A stretch of DNA of 64,000 nucleotides, taken from NCBI RefSeq assembly GCF_003148385.1, contig NZ_CP029463.1:2170001-2234000 (forward strand), in the 5' to 3' direction. Position 1 is the first letter of the stretch. Every line of letters begins with the position of its first letter. Below, piece after piece: positions 38,438-47,193 of this stretch. The notes below the pieces were generated by a model, which was not told the DNA's origin, searched no databases, and saw only the letters and a list, made by a program, of their open reading frames with translations. Source of the DNA: Flavobacterium sediminis (GTDB lineage Bacteria > Bacteroidota > Bacteroidia > Flavobacteriales > Flavobacteriaceae). Both the position numbers and the translations under genes were made by a program.

Positions 38438-38530
38438 TTTACATAGTGCATCGAGCATTATGGTTCATAAAAAAAAGTTCATAATTGATTAAAAGATATT
38501 TTTATGAAGCCATAATTTGCACTATGTAAA
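38438..38530. repeat. Large imperfect palindrome (unit 1)
   Basis: TTTACATAGTGCA at 38438-38450 is the exact reverse complement of TGCACTATGTAAA at 38518-38530. The arms continue imperfectly inward (ATTATGG ... CCATAAT, ATAAAA ... TTTTAT), giving a stem of about 30 bp around a short loop. It looks like a cruciform or RNA hairpin. Confidence 0.75.
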
Positions 38531-38859
38531 ATAGCCGCACACCCCAGCGCCCACCCGTTCCCCCGCCACACCCAACACCCATTTGTCCGGTATCAAAATA
38601 ATGCGGAATCCAAAGGCAAAAAACCACCAAAAAACCACCCGAAACCCCGAAAAGCAAAGAGTAAAAAAACACCAAATACAACACCATCAAACCCCTACGG
38701 ATAAAATCTAACGAATCTTACAGATAAAATCTAACACCTTAAAATACAGTTATTTAAAATTCTTTGTTCAAAAAAACATCACAAAATTACGCCTGTCTCC
38801 CCGAAGGATCACAGCCTTAAATCTTTGCTCGTTTTTTATCACAAAAATTTAAAAAAGCA

Positions 38860-38991
38860 AAACGGATGCACTTTGTGTGTTCAATCGCCACAAGGCTATG
38901 CTCATTTTTTTAGAAGATTACCAAGGGAAATCCGATTATACAACAACGTTTGATTACTGGTAATCTTCCAAAAAAATCGAGCCATCCGTTT
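38860..38991. repeat. Second long inverted repeat (unit 1)
   Basis: The 24-bp arm at 38900-38923 pairs with 38958-38982 (GCTC, a T7 run, then GAAGATTACCA on the left; the mirror on the right with one extra base). Outer arms AAACGGATG (38860-38868) and CATCCGTTT (38983-38991) also pair, with a 31-nt bulge on the left. The loop is 34 nt. Confidence 0.75.
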
Positions 38992-39171
38992 AAACCAACC
39001 AGCCGACTACAGGCAAACCCCGAAGGTAGTTTTATACCTGCCTTTTGATAATGGATAAATACATACGATTTTTAGCTTTAGATTTTTTGAGGCTTAGCTA
39101 TAGATAACCCGAGGATAAGCCCAGTATAAGCCCACCATAACTCCACTAAAGCCGACTTTATCAAAGAGATA

Positions 39172-39275
39172 AAAAAAGGATAAGTTAACTACATCAGTAA
39201 GTTAAACTATCCTTGAAATAATGATTTTAAAGCGTTTTAAGCACAAAAAAAGCCCTCGGTCACCCGAGAGCCCAG
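39172..39275 (-). terminator. Tandem terminators after the 264-residue gene (unit 1)
   Basis: On the minus strand, GCTCTCGG pairs with CCGAGGGC (39253-39272) and is followed by T7, a classic intrinsic terminator 25 bp past the stop at 39300. A second stem, arms 39200-39212 and 39178-39190, is again followed by T7. Both would stop the minus-strand transcript before it reaches the recombinase operon. Confidence 0.75.
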
Positions 39276-39299
39276 TGGTCAATAAACAGGCTTTAAACC

Positions 39300-40094
39300 T
39301 TAAAAAACCTCTACTATCCGCATAGCGTTACCTTGAGCCAGTAAATAATCTACGCCATCTACTTTTTGGTAAAACTCAATACCCAAACACGCTACCACGC
39401 TAATACTAGCATCAGGAACCAATCCGCCAGGAGCGGTAGCCGTTAATGTGATGGTTGTTCCGGTGTTGTCAATAGGCTGAATAGCACTATAGGAAGTAAT
39501 CCCCAAACTATTTTGGTCGGGTACATCCGGCTCATAGCTTAAGGTACTGTTATCATAACTGTAATCCGACAACCAACCCACAGCAGCTGCAATACGAAAA
39601 CCTGTAGCACCTGCGGGAGCATTGATAAAGTTTATCGGAATAAAACTAGGAATTGTAAAGGTAATCTCCACACGGTCGGCATCGGGCGTAACGGTAAAGG
39701 GAGCGTTGAAAACCGAAGTAAAACTAATCTTGTTGTTTAGTTCCAATCCTTTTGCTTGTGTTTTATTAGCACTCAAAGCAATAGGGCGTTGTCCACGAAC
39801 TCCTGAAGCTTTTGCATTAATCGACTTAAAAAGTCTGGTTAAAGAAGCTGTTAAAGTACTTCCGCCCATTGTTTGAATAACACTACTCAAAGCCGTTCTA
39901 AAGGCTTTACCTACTTTAGCAGAACCGCCAAACTCTGCATTGTTCTCTCGTGTTCTCACAAAGTTAGAACCCGTAGCTATCTGTTCTTTGGAAGCACCAC
40001 CTGCGGTTCTTGCCAAATACTCACCATTAGAAGTATAAAAACTCATACCTCCAATATTACCAACTAACTTGATAACGCCTTTTTGCTTACTCAT
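39300..40094 (-). CDS. 264-residue protein of a Bacteroidota family of unknown function (unit 1)
   Basis: It has no signal peptide. The first ~110 residues are conserved-looking: K-G-V-I-K-L-V-G-N-I-G-G-M-S-F-Y, Y-L-A-R-T-A-G-G-A-S-K-E, F-V-R-T-R-E-N-N-A-E-F-G and a later V-R-G-Q-R. I recall short Bacteroidota proteins with this R-T-R-E-N-x-x-E-F-G pattern (similar to the DUF6266 type), none with a known job. The C-terminal ~140 residues are predicted beta-rich. It is transcribed toward the recombinase genes from near the right end of the element and ends in a strong terminator. A role in transfer, packaging or the toxin system is open. Confidence 0.65.
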   Translation of the reverse strand: MSKQKGVIKLVGNIGGMSFYTSNGEYLARTAGGASKEQIATGSNFVRTRENNAEFGGSAKVGKAFRTALSSVIQTMGGSTLTASLTRLFKSINAKASGVRGQRPIALSANKTQAKGLELNNKISFTSVFNAPFTVTPDADRVEITFTIPSFIPINFINAPAGATGFRIAAAVGWLSDYSYDNSTLSYEPDVPDQNSLGITSYSAIQPIDNTGTTITLTATAPGGLVPDASISVVACLGIEFYQKVDGVDYLLAQGNAMRIVEVF

Positions 40095-40412
40095 AACATA
40101 AAAATTAAAAGGTTACTAAATAGGTAGTTGTAGAGCCATAAAAACCGCTTTTACCAGTATAACAGCAAGTTGTGTACCAATATTGCGTAAGTTCCTGTTA
40201 AATAAAGCATAAAAAAATATAATTATGAGTTATGTATATCCTATAAAAAGTAGTATTTTTGAGCTATAAATAACCAATATACGTTCTTATAAAAAATAGT
40301 AAAAGTTGCAGTAGTAGAGGCAAGCGGAAAAAGTTTTTTTTGGTGATTTTGCCCAAAAAGGTATACCCAAACTAACGAACACCCAGCAAAATAATGCAGT
40401 AGTTTTGACCCT
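40095..40412. other. Right end of unit 1, non-coding
   Basis: This 318-bp AT-rich region lies between the 264-residue gene and the unit junction. TGCAGTAGT occurs at 40307-40315 and again at 40395-40403, next to the joint, as expected for recombinase arm sites. I saw no confident promoter reading into the next tip. Confidence 0.5.
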
Positions 40413-40428
40413 TTTGGTCAGTTACTGC
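40396..40428. other. Joint between units: attP-like inverted-repeat core site
   Basis: The right end GCAGTAGTTTTGACC (40396-40410) and the left end GGTCAGTTACTGC (40416-40428) form an inverted repeat: GCAGTA, 4 nt, TGACC, spacer CTTTT, GGTCA, 2 nt, TACTGC. Two inverted arms around a 5-bp spacer is the usual shape of a tyrosine-recombinase crossover site. The codons read GAC CCT TTT GGT CAG (D-P-F-G-Q), in phase with the RHS frame. Confidence 0.75.
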
Positions 40429-41411
40429 CAAACAGGCATGCAAGCTCAGATTCATACCGTTACGGCTTCCAAGGGCAAGAGAAAGACGACGAAATTAAAG
40501 GGGAAGGAAACTCCATAAACTACACCTTCCGTATGCACGACACAAGGGTGGGTAGGTTTTTTGCCATTGATCCGTTGTTTAGAAAATATGCTTTTTATTC
40601 TCCGTATGCATTTAGTGGGAATAGGGTAATAGACAGAAACGAGTTAGAAGGATTAGAAACTGGACCTCAATATTGGATGTCTATTAGTCCGACAGCTAAA
40701 CAGTCTGGAATGACACCAGAATTGTGGCAGAAGCAGCTTAGTTCTTCACCTAATATGAAAGCTATTCATGGACTTTTAGATGGAGCAGGTTTTGTACCTG
40801 GATTTGGTGAGTTGGCAGATGGTACAAATGCTATTATTTATACTTATGAAGGAGACTACTTAAATGCTGCTTTTTCTTCAATAAGTTTAATTCCTCTAGG
40901 TGGTGATGCTACAGCTAAAGGGTTTAAATACTCTTTAAAAGTAGCTGGTTTTGAAGGTAGAACGTTTAAAAGTGCATGGGCAGCTAAAAAATGGCTTGGT
41001 AATGCGATGGAGTTTGGAGTTAAGTCAGCAGATGCTATTGCAAATAGAAGTAAGTTAGCAAAAGCGATAAACATTACTCAAAAAGGAATGCAGGCTCATC
41101 ATATCATACCTGTTGAAGCTCTTACTAAAAGTGAAGTAGTACAAAAAGCTGTAGATGCAGGTTTTGACTTTAATGGTGTAGTAAATGGCATTGGTGTCAA
41201 AGCGTTAAACGAAGGGGGTACACATGCTAATCACCCAACATATACAAAGCAAATATTAGAGAATTTAACAAAATGGTCAAAAGAAAATGTTAATTATACA
41301 GGAGAACAAGCTAAAGAGTACTTGGAAAAATTTGCAGGAAAATTAAAAGATAAGATACAAAAAGAATCTGTAGAAGGAAGTACAAAAGTTAATGACTTAA
41401 TTATAAAATAA
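40413..41411 (+). pseudogene. Silent RHS core/AHH tip copy (unit 2)
   Basis: This repeats the last 332 codons of the giant RHS gene exactly, but without the upstream part. The frame is closed by a TAA just outside the unit's left border, and the first ATG is at 40533 inside the core (M-H-D-T-R-V-G-R-F-F). There is no signal peptide and no visible promoter, so it is probably not expressed but stored; excision of unit 1 would place it back behind the RHS trunk in frame. A product starting at 40533 (292 residues) would still carry the complete AHH domain. Confidence 0.75.
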
Positions 41412-41419
41412 TAAAAAGG

Positions 41420-41450
41420 AAAGGCTCTTAGTTATTGACTGGAGCCTTTT
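41420..41450. terminator. Bidirectional terminator (unit 2)
   Basis: Exact copy of the AAAGGCTC/GAGCCTTT hairpin at 33524-33554, between the silent tip and the second immunity gene. Confidence 0.6.
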
Positions 41451-42063
41451 CAAATTTTATACCTTTTATATTGTCTTTAATAAAAGATTGTGTTAGTTTT
41501 TCAGATAATATTATATTACTGAATAAATAAGGAAAAACAAAAAGGTCGTGTTCTTCTATTGTGTTGATTTTAATATTTTCAGCTTCAATCCACCAGTTAA
41601 TATTGGGTAGTTCTTCTTTTTTTTGAATATAATCTTGATATGAAGTTAACTTTATATTATCTTCTCTAAAACCAACTTCAACAGTATAAAATGAACTATT
41701 TTTAAAATCAATCCAATTGATGATATCAGGTTGAACGAGAGCCATCCAATAATATTGATGAATTACCCCTTTATGGTCTTTAACCGGGCAGTTATAGAAT
41801 TTATGGTTCATTATTTTAAAATCAGCTAATATATTTTTTACTTTATCATTGATAAGTAAACCATGTCCGGCTATAGAGGCTTGACTAAGTATATCTGTCA
41901 ATTTAGCTCCTTTTTCAAGTGTTGCAGAGAGTATAGGTTCATTATCAGGATAGACATTATGTCTGAATTTAAAGGCTTCTTTTATTTTATCAAAAGCTAC
42001 TTGTGGATAAACTTTACCAGTTTCTTTACTTTCGGCAGGTGTATCTAAAATGTAATACTGCAT
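41428..42063 (-). CDS. Presumed immunity protein for the AHH tip (unit 2)
   Basis: Identical in sequence to the 211-residue protein at 33532-34167. It keeps its own XRE gene and promoter and should be expressed, so the cell carries two doses of immunity for one active toxin. The second copy could also protect if unit 1 is excised. Confidence 0.65.
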   Translation of the reverse strand: MQYYILDTPAESKETGKVYPQVAFDKIKEAFKFRHNVYPDNEPILSATLEKGAKLTDILSQASIAGHGLLINDKVKNILADFKIMNHKFYNCPVKDHKGVIHQYYWMALVQPDIINWIDFKNSSFYTVEVGFREDNIKLTSYQDYIQKKEELPNINWWIEAENIKINTIEEHDLFVFPYLFSNIILSEKLTQSFIKDNIKGIKFEKAPVNN

Positions 42064-42071
42064 AGTGGTAG

Positions 42072-42401
42072 TTATTTATAAGTTTGTTGTGTTTTAAAAT
42101 CACGTAATGCCATATCAATAAGACTAATGATATAGTTTTTATTTTCTTCTGATAAATTAGTAATACTTTCCATTCTATTAAGCATTTCTTTATCAAGTAT
42201 AATTTTTGATTTTCCTGCTAAATAATCAATCGAAACCTCAAGAGCATCTGCAATTTTAATTACAACATCAATAGAAGGAGTTAAATTACTTCTCTCATAT
42301 CTTCCGATTACATCACCACTAGTTCCAATAAGCTTACCTAAATCTGCTTGCGATAATCCTTTTTTCTTTCGGATGAGCATTATGTTTTCTCCTAAATCCA
42401 T
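42072..42401 (-). CDS. XRE-family regulator (unit 2)
   Basis: Identical to the 109-residue protein at 34176-34505, with the same upstream promoter arrangement. Two copies of the same repressor would act on both units, which could lower recombinase expression once a second unit is acquired. Confidence 0.85.
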   Translation of the reverse strand: MDLGENIMLIRKKKGLSQADLGKLIGTSGDVIGRYERSNLTPSIDVVIKIADALEVSIDYLAGKSKIILDKEMLNRMESITNLSEENKNYIISLIDMALRDFKTQQTYK

Positions 42402-42442
42402 AATAATAGGTAGTTAAAAAGCCTAAAAAAGCTTTGTTTTGA

Positions 42443-42516
42443 CAAAAATAAATGATTTAAAAGTCATAAACAAGTATGATAATGTTTGGTTAATTCGGAT
42501 TGATAATTTACTTTTG
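42443..42516. promoter_or_regulatory. Divergent promoters of unit 2
   Basis: Minus-strand TTG (42473-42471)-N20-TATTTTTG (42450-42443) drives the XRE-immunity pair. Plus-strand TTTG (42485-42488)-N20-TACTTTTG (42509-42516) drives the ATPase operon. Both are exact copies of those in unit 1. Confidence 0.6.
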
Positions 42517-42549
42517 TGAATTATAAGTCGTAATTATTTTTTTTTAACA

Positions 42550-44139
42550 ATGGAAAAATCAAATCTCAACACCACCAACCCCAACCATTACATCTACGAA
42601 ACCAAACACTTAAAAATATCCATTTTAGGAGGAATACGGTTTAATAATTTAGAAGCTTTACGAGTTACTCTCGGAATACAAAAACTAAAAAGCGAACAGG
42701 TTTTAAGACAGAATATTGATTTATATAATGACACCAGTATAGAAAAACTCACAAGAAAAGTAGCGGAGCGTTTAGAAATCGGCACAACGATAGTGAGACG
42801 GGATTTAGACCAATTAACCAATGAACTGGAAACCTACCGATTACAAGAAGTAGAACAACAAGGCAAATTATACGAAAAGCAAGTAAAAGTTTTAACCGAA
42901 AAAGAAGTGCGAGCCGCACAGGCATTTTTAAAAGCAGATAACTTGATAAACAGAACTCAAGAATTAATCGGACAATCAGGAGTAATCGGCGAAGAAACCA
43001 ACCGATTATTAATGTACTTAATCTTCACATCAAGAAAAACCAACAATCCGTTACATTGCATCAGTCTAGGAAGTTCAGGAGCAGGAAAAACACATTTACA
43101 AAGCAAAGTAGCCGAACTCATCCCAGAAGAAGATAAAATAGAAATGACCGTATTATCGGCAAATGCTTTTTATTACTTCAACAGAACAGAACTACAAAAC
43201 AAACTCATTTTAATAGAAGATTTAGACGGAGCAGAAAGTGTACTCTATCCACTTCGAGAGTTACAAAGTAAAAAGAAGATTACCAAAACATTAGTGCATA
43301 AAGACCAAAAAGGCGTAACAAAAACCATTCATTTAACAGTCGAAGGTCCAGTAAGTGTAAGTGGTTGTACTACTCAAGAAAGTATTTATGAGGATAACAG
43401 TAACCGTAGTTTTCTTTTATACATTGATGAAAGTGAGTTGCAAGATGAAAAAATTATGTTGTATCAGCGTGCCATATCAGCAGGACAAATCAACCACGAA
43501 GAAGAACATCAAGCAAGAGAATTATTAAAAAACGCTCAAAGGTTATTAAAAGTTATTACTGTTCGCAATCCTTTTGCCATGCACTTAACACTTCCGCAAT
43601 CCGTGTTTAAACCAAGAAGAACCAACGCCCACTATTTACAATTTATTGAGGCAATCACATTTTACAAGCAATACCAAAAGTTCCACCATATCGACAAAGA
43701 AACAGGCGAAGAATACATCGAAACATCAATCGAAGACATACAAGAAGCTAACGAACTCATTAAAGAAGTATTATTAAGAAAAAGTGATAGTTTAACAGGA
43801 GCGTGCAGAAATCACCTTGAAAATCTAAAAGACTATTTAAAAAAACAAAATCAAACCCAGTTTACCAATAGTGAAATCAGAAGAAATTTAAGAGTAAAAG
43901 AAACCACACTTAGAAGATACAACAACCAGTTATTACTAGAAAACTATATTAAGAAAGTACAAAATAAAACGACTAAATCTTATGCCTATGAAATCACTAA
44001 TCCCGATGAATACCAAGACTTAAAAGCTATGATAGATAAGGCATTACAAGACTGTATGGTACAAATACAACTCGCCAATGAGCCAACAACTAACCACTCC
44101 AAAGTGGCGAGGTCAAAACCAACAAAATCAATAAGTTAA
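42550..44139 (+). CDS. P-loop ATPase of the toxin-tip element (unit 2)
   Basis: Identical to the 529-residue protein at 34654-36243, with the Walker A G-S-S-G-A-G-K-T and Walker B I-L-I-E-D-L-D intact. Like its copy it ends about 140 bp before the usable recombinase start, and the recombinase frame overlaps its end without a standard start codon. Confidence 0.75.
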   Translation: MEKSNLNTTNPNHYIYETKHLKISILGGIRFNNLEALRVTLGIQKLKSEQVLRQNIDLYNDTSIEKLTRKVAERLEIGTTIVRRDLDQLTNELETYRLQEVEQQGKLYEKQVKVLTEKEVRAAQAFLKADNLINRTQELIGQSGVIGEETNRLLMYLIFTSRKTNNPLHCISLGSSGAGKTHLQSKVAELIPEEDKIEMTVLSANAFYYFNRTELQNKLILIEDLDGAESVLYPLRELQSKKKITKTLVHKDQKGVTKTIHLTVEGPVSVSGCTTQESIYEDNSNRSFLLYIDESELQDEKIMLYQRAISAGQINHEEEHQARELLKNAQRLLKVITVRNPFAMHLTLPQSVFKPRRTNAHYLQFIEAITFYKQYQKFHHIDKETGEEYIETSIEDIQEANELIKEVLLRKSDSLTGACRNHLENLKDYLKKQNQTQFTNSEIRRNLRVKETTLRRYNNQLLLENYIKKVQNKTTKSYAYEITNPDEYQDLKAMIDKALQDCMVQIQLANEPTTNHSKVARSKPTKSIS

Positions 44140-44279
44140 AATTAAAAAGTTGTCAGGATGCAAAAAACAATACATACCCCATAAAAAATGAAAGTTATAA
44201 AGTATTAGTAAAAGATTTTGAGAACTGGCTAGATATATTAGGTTACAGCGAAAGTACCATTAAAAATTTACCTAGTCAC

Positions 44280-45200
44280 TTGCGGGAGTTTTTTCACTAC
44301 TTAGAAAACGAAAACATCAATACAATAAACAGTTTAACAGTTCAACAAATAAAAGACTATTACAATCATCTAAAAACAAGAAACAATCAAGCCCGAGAAG
44401 GAGGATTAAGCAAAGCGTATTTAAACAAACACCAACAAGCACTTTTTAAGTTCAACGATTATTTAAAAGAGCACAATCACAAAGGCATTAATATACATTT
44501 AAAACGAGAAGAACAAAACCAAAGAGATAGTTTACAAATCCTAACCCAAGACGAAATCAAACAATTATTTAAAGCAACCGATTATAGCAATGAACAAGAA
44601 AGAATTAGAAAAAGAGATAAAGTAATTTTAGTGTTATTATACAGTTGTGGTCTGCGTAGAAACGAAGTAGTTAATCTAAAAATCAAAGATATAGTTTTTG
44701 ATAAAGAACGCATCCACGTTAGAAAAGGAAAGAATTATAAAGAGCGTTTTGTTCCCATAAATGAATATAATTTAAGAATAATAGAAGAATATATTTACGA
44801 TTATCGACCAGCATTTTACAATTATAAACAAACCGAATATCTATTAATCAACTATCGAGGAAAACCACTACAAGGACAAAGTTTAAGTAATCGACTAACA
44901 GCAATCGCACTGATAACTGAAAACCGTGAACTGATAACTAAAAATATCACACCACACATTTTAAGGCATAGCATCGCAACACATCTTTTAGAAAAAGGAG
45001 CCAAAATAGAAACCATCAGCCAGTTTTTAGGGCACTCAAGTTTAGAGAGTACACAAATCTACACGCATTTACTAGAACACAAAGCAAAAACCAATAACGA
45101 TGAACAATTACACAACATACTTAGAGAAAAACGGTTACAGCAACAAGAGTATTCCAGCATTCCTAAAGGCTACAGAACGCCTAAATATATGGATGAATAA
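44280..45200 (+). CDS. Tyrosine recombinase 1 (unit 2)
   Basis: Identical to 36384-37304, with catalytic R, H-x-x-R, H and Y all kept. It has the same start problem: the frame is open upstream through the core-binding helix without ATG, GTG or TTG. Because both copies share it, the feature is older than the duplication, or the assembly carries the same error twice. Confidence 0.85.
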   Translation: MREFFHYLENENINTINSLTVQQIKDYYNHLKTRNNQAREGGLSKAYLNKHQQALFKFNDYLKEHNHKGINIHLKREEQNQRDSLQILTQDEIKQLFKATDYSNEQERIRKRDKVILVLLYSCGLRRNEVVNLKIKDIVFDKERIHVRKGKNYKERFVPINEYNLRIIEEYIYDYRPAFYNYKQTEYLLINYRGKPLQGQSLSNRLTAIALITENRELITKNITPHILRHSIATHLLEKGAKIETISQFLGHSSLESTQIYTHLLEHKAKTNNDEQLHNILREKRLQQQEYSSIPKGYRTPKYMDE

Positions 45201-45969
45201 ATACGGAACTACAAAAGAAAACATCGACTACAAAACCTTTTTAAAATATGTAGAGGAAATCAAAAAAACAGGAATAAAAATCAGAACTTTAAAAACCTAT
45301 ATCGGAAACTTAAAAATATACTTCAATTATCTACAAGAAAAAAATTACAGAGCAGACAATCCCATTACCAACATCAACATAAAAGGAACAGTAAAAACGG
45401 TATTAGGCAATCTACTCACAGCCGATGAACTCGAAGATTTATATTATTCTTACGAGACCAAAGACAATGATCTAGCTAGAAAACGCAACAAAATTATTAT
45501 CGGATTATTAGTCTATCAAGGCTTACAAAGTAAAGAACTTCAATACTTAAAAGAAGAACACGTAGAGTTATACAAAGGCAAAATACAAATTCCAGAGAGT
45601 AAAAAAACCAACGGCAGAACATTAGAACTCAAACCCTGGCAACTCATGGAACTAATGGAATATTTACAAAAGATCAGACCACAAATAACGCCAAAAGGAG
45701 AAGAAAGTTTATTTACATCAAGCTATGGAAATAGTAATTTAAGCAATGTTTTAAAGAAAATAAGCGAAGAATTAAAACTAATCAATTACAACTATCAAAA
45801 TGCCATACAAATCAGAAACAGCGTCATCGTAAACTGGCTCAAACAACACAAGTTAAGAAAGGCTCAATATATGGCAGGACATCGTTACATAAGTAGTACA
45901 GAACGCTACAGGCAAGACAATTTAGAAGAACTTCACGAGATGGTCAACACCTTCCATCCCATACAATAA
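45100..45969 (+). CDS. Tyrosine recombinase-like protein 2 (unit 2)
   Basis: Identical to 37204-38073. The G-L-R arginine is replaced by Gln and the H-x-x-R histidine by Ile. It overlaps recombinase 1 by 101 bp. Confidence 0.75.
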   Translation: MNNYTTYLEKNGYSNKSIPAFLKATERLNIWMNKYGTTKENIDYKTFLKYVEEIKKTGIKIRTLKTYIGNLKIYFNYLQEKNYRADNPITNINIKGTVKTVLGNLLTADELEDLYYSYETKDNDLARKRNKIIIGLLVYQGLQSKELQYLKEEHVELYKGKIQIPESKKTNGRTLELKPWQLMELMEYLQKIRPQITPKGEESLFTSSYGNSNLSNVLKKISEELKLINYNYQNAIQIRNSVIVNWLKQHKLRKAQYMAGHRYISSTERYRQDNLEELHEMVNTFHPIQ

Positions 45970-46330
45970 ACCCTACAATTTTAACATATTTTAACAACTA
46001 AACGCCAAAAACAACTAAACTTTTAAAAACCAACACATTAAACCAAAAAAACGTTCGCAAAACGAACCGTGGCAGGACGTAGTTACTAAGCGAAGTCCAA
46101 GCCGAATCCCAAAATAGGAACGCTCCGCTGAGTTCTTTGCGCCCGCCCAGTCCGAGCTTCCCCTGCAATGGCGTTTTCCACCCCACGCTTAGCCCTTGTT
46201 TACCCCGAGTAAGGCACATTGTTTTTACCCTTTTATTTTCCCAAACCCACCGCGCATAAAAGAGATAAAAACAAAGCGCCTTACCCCCAACCGATAAACA
46301 AGCGCACCCCAAAAAACGCCCCAAGCTATA

Positions 46331-46423
46331 TTTACATAGTGCATCGAGCATTATGGTTCATAAAAAAAAGTTCATAATTGATTAAAAGATATTTTTATGA
46401 AGCCATAATTTGCACTATGTAAA
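46331..46423. repeat. Large imperfect palindrome (unit 2)
   Basis: Copy of 38438-38530, with TTTACATAGTGCA and its reverse complement at the ends. Confidence 0.75.
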
Positions 46424-46753
46424 ATAGCCGCACACCCCAGCGCCCACCCGTTCCCCCCGCCACACCCAACACCCATTTGTCCGGTATCAAAATAATGCGG
46501 AATCCAAAGGCAAAAAACCACCAAAAAACCACCCGAAACCCCGAAAAGCAAAGAGTAAAAAAACACCAAATACAACACCATCAAACCCCTACGGATAAAA
46601 TCTAACGAATCTTACAGATAAAATCTAACACCTTAAAATACAGTTATTTAAAATTCTTTGTTCAAAAAAACATCACAAAATTACGCCTGTCTCCCCGAAG
46701 GATCACAGCCTTAAATCTTTGCTCGTTTTTTATCACAAAAATTTAAAAAAGCA

Positions 46754-46885
46754 AAACGGATGCACTTTGTGTGTTCAATCGCCACAAGGCTATGCTCATT
46801 TTTTTAGAAGATTACCAAGGGAAATCCGATTATACAACAACGTTTGATTACTGGTAATCTTCCAAAAAAATCGAGCCATCCGTTT
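46754..46885. repeat. Second long inverted repeat (unit 2)
   Basis: Copy of 38860-38991, with the same arms, bulge and 34-nt loop. Confidence 0.75.
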
Positions 46886-47065
46886 AAACCAACCAGCCGA
46901 CTACAGGCAAACCCCGAAGGTAGTTTTATACCTGCCTTTTGATAATGGATAAATACATACGATTTTTAGCTTTAGATTTTTTGAGGCTTAGCTATAGATA
47001 ACCCGAGGATAAGCCCAGTATAAGCCCACCATAACTCCACTAAAGCCGACTTTATCAAAGAGATA

Positions 47066-47169
47066 AAAAAAGGATAAGTTAACTACATCAGTAAGTTAAA
47101 CTATCCTTGAAATAATGATTTTAAAGCGTTTTAAGCACAAAAAAAGCCCTCGGTCACCCGAGAGCCCAG
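47066..47169 (-). terminator. Tandem terminators after the 264-residue gene (unit 2)
   Basis: Copies of the two hairpins with T7 tracts described at 39172-39275. Confidence 0.72.
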
Positions 47170-47193
47170 TGGTCAATAAACAGGCTTTAAACC

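Larger units (their letters stand above)
38074..39299. other. Long structured non-coding segment of the element (unit 1)
   Basis: These 1.2 kb lack a supportable gene. The first part (about 38160-38600) is richer in C and G than the surrounding DNA and has many C runs. It contains a small stem (GTTCG-CAAAA-CGAAC near 38156-38170), a large palindrome at 38438-38530, a second long inverted repeat at 38860-38991 and two terminator-like hairpins near 39178-39275. Small open frames here have low-complexity translations. It could hold a replication origin, a structured RNA or recombinase accessory sites. Confidence 0.6.
32517..40412 (+). mobile_element. RHS toxin-tip element, unit 1
   Basis: This 7896-bp unit carries in order the RHS core remainder and AHH tip, convergent immunity gene, XRE gene, divergent ATPase, two tyrosine recombinases, a structured non-coding segment, and a minus-strand 264-residue gene. 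It is repeated directly at 40413-48306, identical in all coding regions I compared. The borders fall at the same RHS codons (P-F-G) at all three joints. Two recombinases plus an inverted-repeat joint indicate a tyrosine-recombinase element whose cargo is a toxin tip. I know of no named element family with this gene set; the mobility is inferred. Confidence 0.75.
45970..47193. other. Long structured non-coding segment (unit 2)
   Basis: This copy of 38074-39299 has four one-base C-run differences and no supportable gene. It contains the palindrome 46331-46423, the inverted repeat 46754-46885 and the terminators 47066-47169. Confidence 0.6.

Noticed and set aside
38190..38690. Short open frames on both strands in the C-rich segment
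   Set aside because: They change frame between the two units because of the C-run differences and have unusual Gly/Trp/Cys-rich translations; not genes.
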